NCBI GenBank assembly: GCA_016208975.1
Contig: JACQXA010000001.1
Location: 189,834-253,833, forward strand
Direction of reading: 5' to 3'
DNA length: 64,000 bases
From: Nitrospinota bacterium
GTDB lineage: Bacteria; Nitrospinota_A; UBA7883; JACRLM01
The notes under the pieces: model-generated
Seen by the model: the letters and a program-made list of their open reading frames with translations, nothing else
What the model was told of the DNA's origin: nothing
The model's database searches: none
Part shown: positions 55,819 through 64,000 of the stretch, in pieces
Layout: every line of letters starts with the position of its first letter
Numbering within the stretch: position 1 is the first letter of the stretch
Position numbers and translations under genes: made by a program

Positions 55819-57335
55819 GCCATCACGCCCCCGCAGGTGGGGTCTTTCCTGCCGATGACGCCGTAGTGGGCGAAAATCACGCCGCGGCACCCTCCTTTGC
55901 AGGTTTCCACAGCTTCGCACCCTGCGCATTCTTCATCTTCACATGGCTGGGCGCGATGGGCAAAATCCCGCATCACCGCCGAGTTTCTCCATACCTCACC
56001 CAGGTCGTCCACTCCAGCCATGCCAACTTTGAAAGAGGGATGGTTTAGCAAAACGCAGGGTATGTATGACCCGTCAAAACTTACATCCATACGGAACCTT
56101 CCGGCCTCGCACCCGGAATACACATATCGGGCGGCATCGTTCCACTCAAACTTTTTACGCCATTCTTTTATAAATACCGGATGGATGCCCGAGGTGCAGT
56201 TTATCGTGATGTCGGGATATTCATTCTGCTTTGCCCACAGCGCTTCGCGCACTGTCTTGAAGCCGGACTCCTGCCTGATTAAAAGATCACCGGCGTTTTG
56301 TCCGCGCCCCACAGGAGACATAACCATGAAATGGAAATCCTTTATACCTAACTGCAAGCCGCAGTCCACGAACCTTCCGGCCACGTTGAACGTTTTCTCC
56401 GTCAACGTGGCGCTCATCCCCACCGGCAGGCCAGCCTTAAAACTGTTCCTTATCCCTTTAACGGTCTTTTCGAACCTGCCCTTGCCCCTCATGGAGTCGT
56501 GAGTGGCGGCGTCGGGCCCGTCCAGGCTTATGCTGATGATGGGAAGGCCCGCCGTTTTAAGTTGCTCCGCGCGGGCGCTGTTTAACCCCAATCCGTTGGT
56601 GTTCGTGAAAACCGAAAGGCCCCGGCGCACGGCGCCGGCAACAAGCCCCGGGAAATCCGGGAACATCAGCGGCTCGCCGCCAATCAGTACGATGGTAGGA
56701 ATTTTCAAAGCCACCGCCTGGTCGAAAAGGTTTTCGAGAGTTTCACGGTTCAATTGCCGCGTGCCTTTTCCGGCGGAGGCGTAACAATGGGAGCAGGCCA
56801 TGTTGCACCGCTCTGTTATGTTCAGGTAAAGCCTCAAAGGCGCCGAAAGCCTGGTCTCACCGGATTCCCACATGGCTATATCCCACCGGGGAGGTTGTTC
56901 TGAGTTTGATGGACCCAAAGTGAATATGCCTAAATGAAGCCCTTTCTGGACGAACCGCTCCAAGACGCTTTCCGAATATCCTAAAGCGGCGGCCCAAACA
57001 CGCAATTTATCAATTGTGGTTCCGCGCTCCATGCGGGCTATCAATTCACAGGCGCCCTTGTCCAGATATGTGATGTGGCCATAGGGGAATTCGGTTGCGG
57101 AATATTGCCGGTATGCGATAGAGCCGAAAAACTCCTGCCGAAACACAATTCCCCGGCAAACACCTAATGTGGCGGCGCCCGCCAGTCCAGGTTTCTCCAC
57201 GAAACTTTCGAGGGGGAACGGCCTCCACACCAGTGAGTAGGGGAACATAAACCTTGGAGCGGCGAAAATCTGTGGCTCCGGCCCGCTTTTTGTATCCATA
57301 CCAGTCACTCTTTTTTTGTCGTTAATTGAAAACAT
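55806..57335 (-). CDS. radical SAM/SPASM maturase with N-terminal winged-helix-like region
   Basis: 509 residues; an ATG 12 codons later (57299) may be the real start. Residues about 80-160 (TYLDKGACELIARMERGTTI then VLERFVQKGLHLGIFTL) look like a PqqD/RRE-type peptide-recognition fold. Radical SAM motif CNMACSHCYA, LIGGEPLMFPDF, FTNTNG, ISISLDGPDAATHD. SPASM cysteines: GCEAGRFRMDVSFDGSYIPC and CEDEECAGCEAVETCKGGCRG, with CGGVMACHS at the end. The build is that of RiPP or peptide-modifying enzymes, but no precursor peptide was found near. It overlaps both neighbours. Confidence 0.9.
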   Translation of the reverse strand: MFSINDKKRVTGMDTKSGPEPQIFAAPRFMFPYSLVWRPFPLESFVEKPGLAGAATLGVCRGIVFRQEFFGSIAYRQYSATEFPYGHITYLDKGACELIARMERGTTIDKLRVWAAALGYSESVLERFVQKGLHLGIFTLGPSNSEQPPRWDIAMWESGETRLSAPLRLYLNITERCNMACSHCYASAGKGTRQLNRETLENLFDQAVALKIPTIVLIGGEPLMFPDFPGLVAGAVRRGLSVFTNTNGLGLNSARAEQLKTAGLPIISISLDGPDAATHDSMRGKGRFEKTVKGIRNSFKAGLPVGMSATLTEKTFNVAGRFVDCGLQLGIKDFHFMVMSPVGRGQNAGDLLIRQESGFKTVREALWAKQNEYPDITINCTSGIHPVFIKEWRKKFEWNDAARYVYSGCEAGRFRMDVSFDGSYIPCVLLNHPSFKVGMAGVDDLGEVWRNSAVMRDFAHRAQPCEDEECAGCEAVETCKGGCRGVIFAHYGVIGRKDPTCGGVMACHS

Positions 57336-58749
57336 ATGTGGTCTTTACCGGCGTGATGCGCTTTAACAACCTCGTGGCCAATTCCTGTGTCGGCTTTGGG
57401 CCAGCCCATCGCCACACCTCATACCCTTCTCCACTTTTCACCAGTTCGTACCCGCAACCGGGAATCAAACCGTCGCCGGGGACAGAAACAAGGAATATTT
57501 GCGAGCTATCATGTTTAAGAATATTGCGGCACTCCGGATTTTCCGCCATCCGCTTTACGAGCGTAGCCTGCTTTTTAAATTCAGACGGGTTTTTGAAATT
57601 CGTATCCCACAGTGCGGTCATGCCGCCATAGCCTGTTATGTAATGCCCAAACCTCCAATGAGCCACTACTATCGAACTGGAATCGCCGCCAGCCTCTTTC
57701 ACGGCATCCACAGTACTTGTGCAGGCTTCACCGGTGCGGCACGGGGTTACAAGGCAGATCAGCACCCCTATCGCCACTGCATACCAGCCTGCGGATCCGG
57801 GGATGTCGCCAAGAATCACCGCTGAGGGCGCCACTGTGTAAATTAGATAACGCCTGGCCGCCAAAGACTGGATAACCGCCACCGCGAGAAGCACGGTGGG
57901 GGGATTTGGCTGAAAAGACAAGATTCCCCAAATAAGCGCAACAATTACGGCGGGAGAGGCCAATATCATTCCCCTTATTGAAACCGGCCGTTCCTCAAGC
58001 GTAATTACTTTGCCGGTTTTCTCATCTAACAAAAGCCCACCACACATTTTTTTGCGGTTCCGCCACGCCCACAATAATTCTATAAATGGAGTGAACCTTC
58101 CACCGCACCTCCCGCGAGCCCTTAAGCAAATAGCGAAAACCGGCAGGATGCCGGCCATCCCCGCCAATGCCGGAATGGAGCCATTCATGGCTGTTGGGGT
58201 GACGCAAAGTAACATCGCCGGAAAAAGGAACGCGCTGGTAGCCGAAGCGAATCCTGTCAACGCAAGAACCATGGGAACGCCGGTAGGAAACCACCAGGAA
58301 TCCGGGTTGGCCCCGGCGAACATTAATAATGGCGATATCGCCGCCGCCATGGCATCTCCCCGCAACCCGCCCGCCACAAGCCTGCCCAGGACCACCGGGG
58401 TGGAAAGTATCGCAAGGGCCGTCAGCGCCGGTTGAGATGAAGCAAGGGCCGTGAAACACGCCATCATTAATAAAAGCGAAACCAGCATTAGCCGTGGAAC
58501 TATTTCCTCCAAAGCCGGAGCCTGCATTTTTCTGGAAATACGGATCATTCCCGCGAGCAGATAGTGAAGCAGTGGCGGATAAGTGGAGCCTGAGGTCCCC
58601 AGGGGGAGCCAACTCTTGGTATCTTGTGGCCGCCTGGATCCGTCATTCGCCACGCAATACGCCATCCGCAGATGATAATAATGCCCGCTGTCGTTGGGCG
58701 GGCTTGTGCCCAGCGCAACTCTCACCGCTTCCACCGCAACACTTCTCAT
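57322..58749 (-). CDS. polytopic membrane protein, STT3/GT-C-like glycosyltransferase
   Basis: 475 residues with about ten membrane helices. The N-terminal PPNDSGHYYHLRMAYCVANDG recalls the first acidic motif of GT-C enzymes (STT3/oligosaccharyltransferase 'D-x2-YHLR'), and SGSTYPPLLHYLLAG resembles the 'YPPL.hy' loop of membrane mannosyl- and arabinosyl-type transferases. A soluble periplasmic-like end of about 120 residues follows (ACTSTVDAVKEAGGDSSSIV...). A lipid-linked-sugar-dependent glycosyltransferase is inferred; the WWDYG-type signature is not seen. It overlaps the deacetylase gene by 4 bp (ATGA). Confidence 0.65.
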   Translation of the reverse strand: MRSVAVEAVRVALGTSPPNDSGHYYHLRMAYCVANDGSRRPQDTKSWLPLGTSGSTYPPLLHYLLAGMIRISRKMQAPALEEIVPRLMLVSLLLMMACFTALASSQPALTALAILSTPVVLGRLVAGGLRGDAMAAAISPLLMFAGANPDSWWFPTGVPMVLALTGFASATSAFLFPAMLLCVTPTAMNGSIPALAGMAGILPVFAICLRARGRCGGRFTPFIELLWAWRNRKKMCGGLLLDEKTGKVITLEERPVSIRGMILASPAVIVALIWGILSFQPNPPTVLLAVAVIQSLAARRYLIYTVAPSAVILGDIPGSAGWYAVAIGVLICLVTPCRTGEACTSTVDAVKEAGGDSSSIVVAHWRFGHYITGYGGMTALWDTNFKNPSEFKKQATLVKRMAENPECRNILKHDSSQIFLVSVPGDGLIPGCGYELVKSGEGYEVWRWAGPKPTQELATRLLKRITPVKTTYVFN

Positions 58750-59723
58750 TGGAGCGCGGTTCCCTTTAAGGTATCCTCCGCCAGCTTGCCAACAGGCATT
58801 ATGGCGAACCCCGCTTTCCGCGCGCTATCCACCGCCTTCTCCCATACTTGCGGGCCGGAATATTGGGGATGGAACAGCAAAGCGCAACTGGCCCCAAACC
58901 TTGCGGCTTCTCTTATTTTCTTTTCCATCAGCGCCAGGTAAGACTCCTGGCTCATTTTCTTCATCACAAGATGAGCGTAATCACCACCATCCAGCAGTGG
59001 CGCCTCGCAAATCATTTCTTCAGCTACCGCGCCTGGGCCGTAAACAGGATGGGCCCATAGCCCCATAAAACTGGAATCCGCCTTATAACCCAACGATGCC
59101 AGCGTTCTCCATACCCTTGGCGCAAGTTTCAGCCTGGGTGCGCGAAATACCTGCGGAGTTCTCAATATTTCTCCTACCGCCACATGTCCCCTGAACACAT
59201 TACGTTCCGAGGCGTCCAGATGATCGGAGGTGTGGTTTCCCGTTTCGTGCCTGGTTAACTGCTCGATCAGCCCATTCTTCAGCGCCGAATTCAATCCCGT
59301 TTCGGTGAGAAATACAGTGGCCTTAATACCTTCGGCGGTAAGGTCGTTTAAGTGCCGCGCCAGTTCTTTTGAGCATTCGGCGCAATCCTGCTCCAGGTCA
59401 AAGGTGATGGACAATCTGGGTTTAGGTGGCACTGGCAGATTACATTCACCCAATATATCCAACAACTCAACAACGCCCTTTTCATTGCAAAGAGTTTTAT
59501 ATGAGATGAATTTTTTTTGCCCGGAGCCATCCTCCAGCATTACTCCGCTTTCGCCGGAAGCTTTCGCATATGCTTTCGTCCACGAAATACGGAACTGGTT
59601 TTGATAACCTGATTTGTTTTTGACCATCACTGGATAACCTAAACCCGCCAGCAGTGTGTACAGCCTTGCCTGTTCGCTTCCCGGCGTCATTGCGCTTGCG
59701 ATGAACTCAACGCCGGGTTCCAC
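58746..59723 (-). CDS. polysaccharide deacetylase-type (NodB-fold) protein
   Basis: 325 residues from a GTG at 59723 with GGAG 7 nt upstream; the frame also allows a TTG at 59744. After about 115 N-terminal residues the NodB-like fold begins with LSITFDLEQDC (catalytic Asp pair region), followed by EGIKATVFLTETG, HETGNHTSDH (HxxxxH metal site), FRAPRLKLAP and CALLFHPQYSG. The family removes acetyl groups from sugars. It overlaps the GT2 upstream and the STT3-like gene downstream, fitting glycan synthesis in this operon. Confidence 0.88.
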   Translation of the reverse strand: MEPGVEFIASAMTPGSEQARLYTLLAGLGYPVMVKNKSGYQNQFRISWTKAYAKASGESGVMLEDGSGQKKFISYKTLCNEKGVVELLDILGECNLPVPPKPRLSITFDLEQDCAECSKELARHLNDLTAEGIKATVFLTETGLNSALKNGLIEQLTRHETGNHTSDHLDASERNVFRGHVAVGEILRTPQVFRAPRLKLAPRVWRTLASLGYKADSSFMGLWAHPVYGPGAVAEEMICEAPLLDGGDYAHLVMKKMSQESYLALMEKKIREAARFGASCALLFHPQYSGPQVWEKAVDSARKAGFAIMPVGKLAEDTLKGTALQ

Positions 59724-60708
59724 AGGCAGTCTCCATCCAACCAACCAGCGAACCCACCTGATAGCTCCAGCTTTTCAATAAATAAACCAAAGCGCCGTAC
59801 CAGCCAAGCTTACCGATGACTTTTCGCATATATCCGTTTTTCGGCCCCAAAATGGCCAGCCATCCAGATAGAAAACCAGCAAAAAGCGCGATACCCGCTT
59901 CAACGCTGGCCAAACCGGCCGCTATCGCCATTACCGGGCCCAACTGCCACCAAACCGACATGACAGCTTTGCCGCCATTAATTGTTTTTCGCAAGGAATC
60001 CTCGCCGCTATGCGCCAAATGGCATGTGAAAGCTTTCCCGTAAGCGAACTGTCTCTGCGCAAGCTCCATGGAAGTTTCCGGCGCGCGATGGAACATCACA
60101 AGATTCCAGGAGATTACAGGCGTCAGGCCATTTTTCCGCGCGCGGCCCACGAACTCGGTATCCTCACCTGCGCGCAAACTTTCGTTAAACCCCCCAAGCG
60201 CCATGAACTCATCCTTGCGGATGATCATTTGCCCGCCGGGCAGGTCTATTACCGCGCCGGAGCCATCAAATCGGGGTTTGTGGCTCACTACTTTTGCGGC
60301 AATCCGCTGGAACCTGTTTCGCTTATCGTATAGCGGAAGAATTCTGCCGCCGATTATTACCCGGCCGGGATAGTTGTTTATAGCCAGTGACAGTTCCACC
60401 CGCCAGTTTCCATCAACCACGGAATCGGCGTCCAGAAAGGCCAGCCAGCGCCCCCTGGCCCCTGAGGCCCCAACGTTCCTGGCGGAGGATGGCCCAAGGT
60501 TCTCATCAAGGTGGATTACACGCGTGTTGTTGAATCGCTCAACCAGTCCCCGCGCAACCTCCAGGGTTTTGTCTGTGGAACCGTCATCCACAACGATGAT
60601 CTCCATTGATACCGCCGCCTCATCACCAATAAGAGACATCAACGCTAATCCCAGGGTTTTTTCTTCGTTGTGGGCTGGCAAGATCACCGATACCAAAGGG
60701 CTATCCAT
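59707..60708 (-). CDS. family 2 glycosyltransferase, membrane-associated
   Basis: 333 residues. GT-A motifs: VSVILPAHNEEKTLG, then VVDDGSTDKTLEVA, FLDADSVVDGNW, PGGQMIIRKDEF and RAGEDTEFVGRARKNG. Two or three membrane helices near residues 245-320 anchor the C-terminus (AVMSVWWQLGPVMAIAAG, IALFAGFLSGWLAIL). It lacks QxxRW and is probably a single-addition enzyme acting on a lipid acceptor. It overlaps the AMMECR1-like gene by 8 bp. Confidence 0.92.
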   Translation of the reverse strand: MDSPLVSVILPAHNEEKTLGLALMSLIGDEAAVSMEIIVVDDGSTDKTLEVARGLVERFNNTRVIHLDENLGPSSARNVGASGARGRWLAFLDADSVVDGNWRVELSLAINNYPGRVIIGGRILPLYDKRNRFQRIAAKVVSHKPRFDGSGAVIDLPGGQMIIRKDEFMALGGFNESLRAGEDTEFVGRARKNGLTPVISWNLVMFHRAPETSMELAQRQFAYGKAFTCHLAHSGEDSLRKTINGGKAVMSVWWQLGPVMAIAAGLASVEAGIALFAGFLSGWLAILGPKNGYMRKVIGKLGWYGALVYLLKSWSYQVGSLVGWMETACGTRR

Positions 60709-61294
60709 TCCCAGCTTCTCCGATCAGCGGGTTCCGGCCGGGCGCTTCTTCTTCGATAATTCTCACCGGAGCCAGCATAAGCTTCACATCGGTGGAGAGC
60801 CACATGTCGCCGGGCAGTCCGGCTTTCAGGCACAATTGCGACGCGGCCTCCTGAATGTCCCATCCGGCCAGCTCGGCCACTTCGTGAAGGAACACCGCTG
60901 AATGGGCCTTGTATTCCAGAAACAGCGCATTGCCTTCGGGAATAGCCCCACCGGTTGTTTCTAGAGGCTTTCGTTCACCAATCAAATGAACACGGATTAT
61001 TATGTTGGAAAGCTCTTCCGGTTTGAGCCGTGGAAACACCGTTTCGTGAAGCGCGCACCCCCTTGCGGCCTTGGCCACGGCGTTTATCAGCGGCTCATCG
61101 GGCTGGTGGAATCCGTGACTTGCGCGGGGATCCATCTGCGGCCATCGCCAGATGGAAACATAAGCGGCGCTTTTTTTTCGCGCCTGATGGGGAAATGACG
61201 CCAGCGCCTCATCGGGCACTATCATTGGCGGGCCGCTACGAGTGGCGTTTTCAAGCGAGGCCCTGGCTGTCGCCAGCAGTAGATTTTCTATCAT
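60701..61294 (-). CDS. AMMECR1-domain protein
   Basis: 197 residues from the ATG at 61294, which overlaps the stop of the methyltransferase gene (ATGA). The fold follows the AMMECR1 order: LLLATARASLENATRSG helix, KSAAYVSIWRWPQ strand, a RASHGFHQPDEPLINAVAKAARGCALHETVFPRLKPEELSNIIIRVHLI block, and FLHEVAELAGWDIQEAASQLCLKAGLPGD near the end. The usual LRGCIG motif is replaced by RASHGF, so this is a diverged member. AMMECR1 domains commonly occur with MEMO and radical SAM domains; radical SAM genes flank it here too. Biochemical role unknown. Confidence 0.82.
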   Translation of the reverse strand: MIENLLLATARASLENATRSGPPMIVPDEALASFPHQARKKSAAYVSIWRWPQMDPRASHGFHQPDEPLINAVAKAARGCALHETVFPRLKPEELSNIIIRVHLIGERKPLETTGGAIPEGNALFLEYKAHSAVFLHEVAELAGWDIQEAASQLCLKAGLPGDMWLSTDVKLMLAPVRIIEEEAPGRNPLIGEAGNG

Positions 61295-62115
61295 GCGCCC
61301 ATCCGCCGCGTAAGATACACAAGGTATCTTGCTTTGCCCCCGGTAATGTCCCACCGGCCAGCGGTTAAATCGGCAACATTCTGGAGCCAACGCCAAAGCC
61401 AAACCGGAATATGGGCCGACATCTCCCGCCACCACCTGGGCATGAACACCCTCACCGGAGTTTCAATTAATGGCGCCAGTCCGGACTCGTTCAACAGTTC
61501 CCGGAACCTTTCACCACTGAACGACCATAAATGCCCCTCAAAAGGCCGTCCGAACTGGCTTTCAACCACCCGCGCGATGGATGCGCCATCTTCAACAACC
61601 CCGATGCCGGCTTTCGCGCCGCCGTCCCATGTAGGGATGGATATAACCGCATGGCCGCCTTCACCAATGACCCGGGCAATCTCCTTTAATGATCCGCGCG
61701 GATCTGGCAGATGCTCTGCCACCTCAGATAAAACCACCCAATGGAAAGTGGCTGTCTTAAACGGCAGTTCCAAAGCGTCTCCCTGCGTAAACGCAGGGCC
61801 ATTCCCTGCGCGGCCCCGGGCCCGGATCAGTTTCCCTATGCTAATGTCCATCCCCACCGCAATTGAACCGCTCCTGAACAAGGACTTCACGTAATGCCCC
61901 TCACCGCATCCCACATCCAGAGTTTTGTGACCCCGCTCCGGTTTTAGCATCCGCCGCACTGCGGCTTGCCTCAGCCTGTGTTCCCGTCCCTCCAGCGTTG
62001 GAGGGCCCTCATACATAAGCTCCATGCAGTCTCCGGTTTGCGCCTCCCATTCGTAATAGTGGCGGAGCAGGCGGCGTAGATTTAGAAGGCTGTTTATTTT
62101 TTCAGAGCCGGACAT
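61291..62115 (-). CDS. class I SAM-dependent methyltransferase
   Basis: 274 residues from the ATG at 62115; a longer frame lies inside the radical SAM gene. Motif I TLDVGCGEGHYVKSLF, then VGMDISIGKLIRARGR, FTQGDALELPF, WVVLSEVAEHLPDP and IARVIGEGGHAVISIPTWD. The C-terminal part (LAPLIETPVRVFMPRWWREM then HIPVWLWRWLQNV) is hydrophobic. It overlaps the upstream radical SAM gene by 14 bp and the AMMECR1-like gene by 4 bp. Substrate unknown; a lipid-linked glycan or peptide is possible. Confidence 0.92.
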   Translation of the reverse strand: MSGSEKINSLLNLRRLLRHYYEWEAQTGDCMELMYEGPPTLEGREHRLRQAAVRRMLKPERGHKTLDVGCGEGHYVKSLFRSGSIAVGMDISIGKLIRARGRAGNGPAFTQGDALELPFKTATFHWVVLSEVAEHLPDPRGSLKEIARVIGEGGHAVISIPTWDGGAKAGIGVVEDGASIARVVESQFGRPFEGHLWSFSGERFRELLNESGLAPLIETPVRVFMPRWWREMSAHIPVWLWRWLQNVADLTAGRWDITGGKARYLVYLTRRMGA

Positions 62116-63154
62116 AGTACATGTATTTCTTGCCGCACAAACCAGTGGCCTCGTTGCATGAGCTGTCGAACTGGCAATCATCGCAAATGCCGCCGCAATG
62201 TTTTTTGTACATGGAGCAAAGGATGCGGCACCCGCCACCGCAGATATCCTGTTTCTCGCAACTCATACATCCGGGAAGCCCGTGGAATGACACATCCCGC
62301 ACAGAGCTGAAACCCGGCCCATCGCGCCATATCTGGGGCAAACGCCGTTTGCGCAGGTTGCCGCACCTGTTTTCCGGAAAGATCAATGGATTGCATGGCG
62401 TCACATCGCCATTGGGGCGGATGAAACAGTATGTGCGGCCCGGGATGCATCCGGCATGGGGATAAAAGAAACCGTCGCTGTTGGACTGGCGCCTGGCCCC
62501 ATCGGCCACGCCACGGGTTAGTTCCGCCTCCTCGGCCACAAGATTCCGGAATCCGCTTTCGGTAAGGTACAGATCCGCCCGGTTCTGCCGCCCGGCGCCG
62601 GTTGGCACAAACCTCATGTATAAAATCTCCCTGGCCCCGGAGCCCGCCACTTCCATCCGCGTTTTTTGCATGATGGGGGCGTTCCTGGCGGTTAACGTCA
62701 TGGAGGCTATTACATATATCCCCGCGTCGGTCAGCTGACGTATCGCCGCCAGCGCCTTGGCGTGGTTGCCATGCCCGCGCATGTAGTTGTGGCTCTCCTC
62801 GTCTCCGTCAACGCTCACCTCCACGCATTCCACACCCAGTTCTTTAAGCCGTTGGGCTTTTTCCTGGCGCATGAGGACGCCGTTGGTGGTGAGTGTCACG
62901 CCAAGGCCGCTTTTTCTGGCCCCTTCTACGATAGTGAGAAAATCCTTCCGGAAAAATGGCTCGCCCCCGCCGAAATAAATCTCGTGCGCTCCCATGGCCC
63001 CGGCGTCGGATACTATCTCCAGCCACTCCGCCGTACTCATCTCGTCGAACCTTAATGCGTCGTCGTCATACTTGGGAGACGATGCGAAACAATGCCTGCA
63101 CTTGATGTTGCACCGGTAGGTCACCGCCGTCACTAGATTGAAAGGGGCGTTCAT
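62102..63154 (-). CDS. radical SAM/SPASM protein
   Basis: 350 residues from the ATG at 63154 (ATGA overlap with the nucleotidyltransferase stop). Radical SAM cluster CNIKCRHCFASSP, then YFGGGEPFFRKDF, LTTNGV, VEVSVDGDEESHN. SPASM: CIPGRTYCFIRPNGDVTPCNPLIF, CMSCEKQDICGGGCRILCSMYKKHCGGICDDC, unusually Cys-rich, enough for two auxiliary clusters. The last residues GLCGKKYMYYVRL end at the start of the methyltransferase. Acts most likely on a peptide or protein substrate, as SPASM relatives do. Confidence 0.93.
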   Translation of the reverse strand: MNAPFNLVTAVTYRCNIKCRHCFASSPKYDDDALRFDEMSTAEWLEIVSDAGAMGAHEIYFGGGEPFFRKDFLTIVEGARKSGLGVTLTTNGVLMRQEKAQRLKELGVECVEVSVDGDEESHNYMRGHGNHAKALAAIRQLTDAGIYVIASMTLTARNAPIMQKTRMEVAGSGAREILYMRFVPTGAGRQNRADLYLTESGFRNLVAEEAELTRGVADGARRQSNSDGFFYPHAGCIPGRTYCFIRPNGDVTPCNPLIFPENRCGNLRKRRLPQIWRDGPGFSSVRDVSFHGLPGCMSCEKQDICGGGCRILCSMYKKHCGGICDDCQFDSSCNEATGLCGKKYMYYVRL

Positions 63155-63885
63155 CGCGAACATGGCATTCGCCCTTTCGCCCAGATATCCTCATAGGCCG
63201 TCAACACATGGGCCAACAGAGTTTCCGGTGAATCGCTCACCGGCTCTTTCAGCCCCATTCTTTTCCTTATGTCCAGCAGATGATGGAACACCCAGGTGTT
63301 CATGGCGGGGAACGCCTCCTCCACCCCGGCGACAGTCTCGGCCCGGGATGAGCGGAGCCTGCCGGTAATCCCTAAAAGAAGCGCCTTGCAGGACTTGAAA
63401 AGCATTTCGTCCAGAAACCGTAACGCCACCGGCGGGTTCATCCTGCCGATCCTTGTGACGGCCCCTCTCAAGTTCCGGAGCCCCACGCCAGCAACCCTCA
63501 TGCTGTCTTCCACCAGAACCGGTTCAGGATGCATGAACGTAACTTGCCCGCCGTATATCAGGTTCGCCACGCTGATCTCTTTTAGAAGGAACGGGTTAAC
63601 AGGACCCAGCGGGTCGTCAATCTCAGTTACAGTCGCCATTGTGATGTCTATCTGGCTGAACGGGTACACTTCACCGGCGGCGTTCTTCAGCTTCGCGCCG
63701 CCCAGCGCCAGTTCCAACCCCGACAGGCCCGGCTCGAACAGCGCGAATATATCCAGATCGCTGTAACCGGGAATAAAATCGCCATACGAAAGGCTTCCGA
63801 ACAGATAAACTGAAACCAGCCCATCCAGGCGTTCATCCAAAAGCTGGCGGAAACGGTCAGTTTCCGCAATAAGGATCCGCCCCAT
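63151..63885 (-). CDS. nucleotidyltransferase-fold (Pol beta superfamily) protein
   Basis: 244 residues from the ATG at 63885, with GGAGGGGG upstream; the frame opens 14 codons earlier inside the preceding gene. VSVYLFGSLSYGDFIPGYSDLDIF is the GS-x-x-x-G-x6-DxD signature of nucleotidyltransferases, with a third acidic residue likely in SQIDITMATV. The remainder is a helical bundle (LRFLDEMLFKSCKALLLGIT, WVFHHLLDIRKRM) as in aminoglycoside nucleotidyltransferase-like proteins. Function in the operon unknown; adenylylation of a small molecule or protein is conceivable. Confidence 0.88.
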   Translation of the reverse strand: MGRILIAETDRFRQLLDERLDGLVSVYLFGSLSYGDFIPGYSDLDIFALFEPGLSGLELALGGAKLKNAAGEVYPFSQIDITMATVTEIDDPLGPVNPFLLKEISVANLIYGGQVTFMHPEPVLVEDSMRVAGVGLRNLRGAVTRIGRMNPPVALRFLDEMLFKSCKALLLGITGRLRSSRAETVAGVEEAFPAMNTWVFHHLLDIRKRMGLKEPVSDSPETLLAHVLTAYEDIWAKGRMPCSR

Positions 63886-64000
63886 CAAGCCCCCTCCCTT
63901 CCAACATAGCATGCGCCCTGCATCCACCGCATAACCTCATCCAGCGGCATGATGAACATGGCCCTTGGCTTTCATTTCTGCGCCGGAGCCGCCACAAAAG
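63857..64000 (-). CDS. radical SAM/SPASM protein, C-terminal 47 codons only
   Basis: A partial gene entering from the right edge. In the frame starting at 64000 it reads SQGPCSSCRWMRLCGGCRAH then AMLEGRGLDGADPYCGN and a TGA at 63857-63859. C-x2-C-x5-CGGC-R-A and the final DPYC are the standard SPASM ending, the same as in the protein at 34674. It overlaps the nucleotidyltransferase gene by 29 bp, including that gene's ribosome-binding site. It extends the overlapping operon beyond the window and is the third radical SAM gene in it. Confidence 0.8.
   Translation of the reverse strand, partial: LLWRLRRRNESQGPCSSCRWMRLCGGCRAHAMLEGRGLDGADPYCGN

Noticed and set aside
1-64000. CRISPR arrays, rRNA genes or replication origins
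   Set aside because: I saw no regularly spaced repeats, rRNA segments or DnaA-box clusters; only one tRNA gene was found.

Overview
The window reads as chromosomal DNA of a Gram-negative bacterium that respires anaerobically with complex iron-sulfur molybdoenzymes. It encodes a porin, a TolC-like export protein, a YaiO-type barrel, Tat substrates, several multiheme cytochromes c and sigma-54 regulation. The gene mix resembles deltaproteobacterial, Nitrospinota or Nitrospirota genomes, but no phylogenetic marker here decides this.

Layout. 1-1.7 kb: end of a FlgO/CsgG-like protein, an HU-family protein and a small conserved-looking protein. 2.0-3.7 kb: tRNA-Ala(GGC) with a decayed integration site; the tRNA 3' end is repeated 1.3 kb away, two tyrosine-recombinase remnants remain, and a higBA module with its own palindromic operator survives between the repeats. 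3.8-17.7 kb: two plus-strand surface-polysaccharide clusters. The first has a TackOD1/degenerate-GGDEF protein, a processive GT2, a TolC-glycosidase fusion and an HlyD protein. The second has a B12-binding radical SAM protein, a YaiO-like barrel, a methyltransferase, a second GT2, a beta-helix protein and an active-type diguanylate cyclase. 17.8-22.6 kb: tatA, moaA, a GT4, a porin, moaE and moaD.

23-49.7 kb is a redox island. It holds a tetraheme cytochrome/FeS/NrfD operon; a molybdoenzyme operon that also encodes a cytochrome bd-like subunit and membrane cytochromes c; two TorD chaperones; a maturation-like group (radical SAM, UspA, Mrp ATPase, small zinc protein) in which three proteins carry five copies of the PCP_red domain; a PhnD-type sensor with histidine kinase and NtrC-type regulator; and a second molybdoenzyme operon. 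Reading the intergenic regions by eye I find -24/-12 (GG-N10-GC) elements in front of seven transcription units of this island, including the porin and the regulator operon itself, and a recurring GGAACA element, palindromic in the best cases. I infer one sigma-54 regulon in which the PhnD-type protein senses a substrate and the NtrC-type protein switches on uptake, cofactor and enzyme maturation, and both respiratory chains. Two nearly identical 151-bp MITEs with target-site duplications lie in the island's promoter regions.

49.7-54.9 kb holds housekeeping-type genes: DODA dioxygenase, gatA, gatC, a 23-codon basic ORF, a CrtI-like oxidoreductase and an unknown HEALE protein. 55.0-64.0 kb is a minus-strand operon of ten overlapping genes: three radical SAM/SPASM proteins (one seen only as its 3' end), nucleotidyltransferase, methyltransferase, AMMECR1-like protein, GT2, polysaccharide deacetylase, STT3-like membrane protein and PHP hydrolase. 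It looks like a peptide- or glycan-modification pathway that I do not recognise.

All assignments come from reading sequence and motifs by eye; no similarity search was run.
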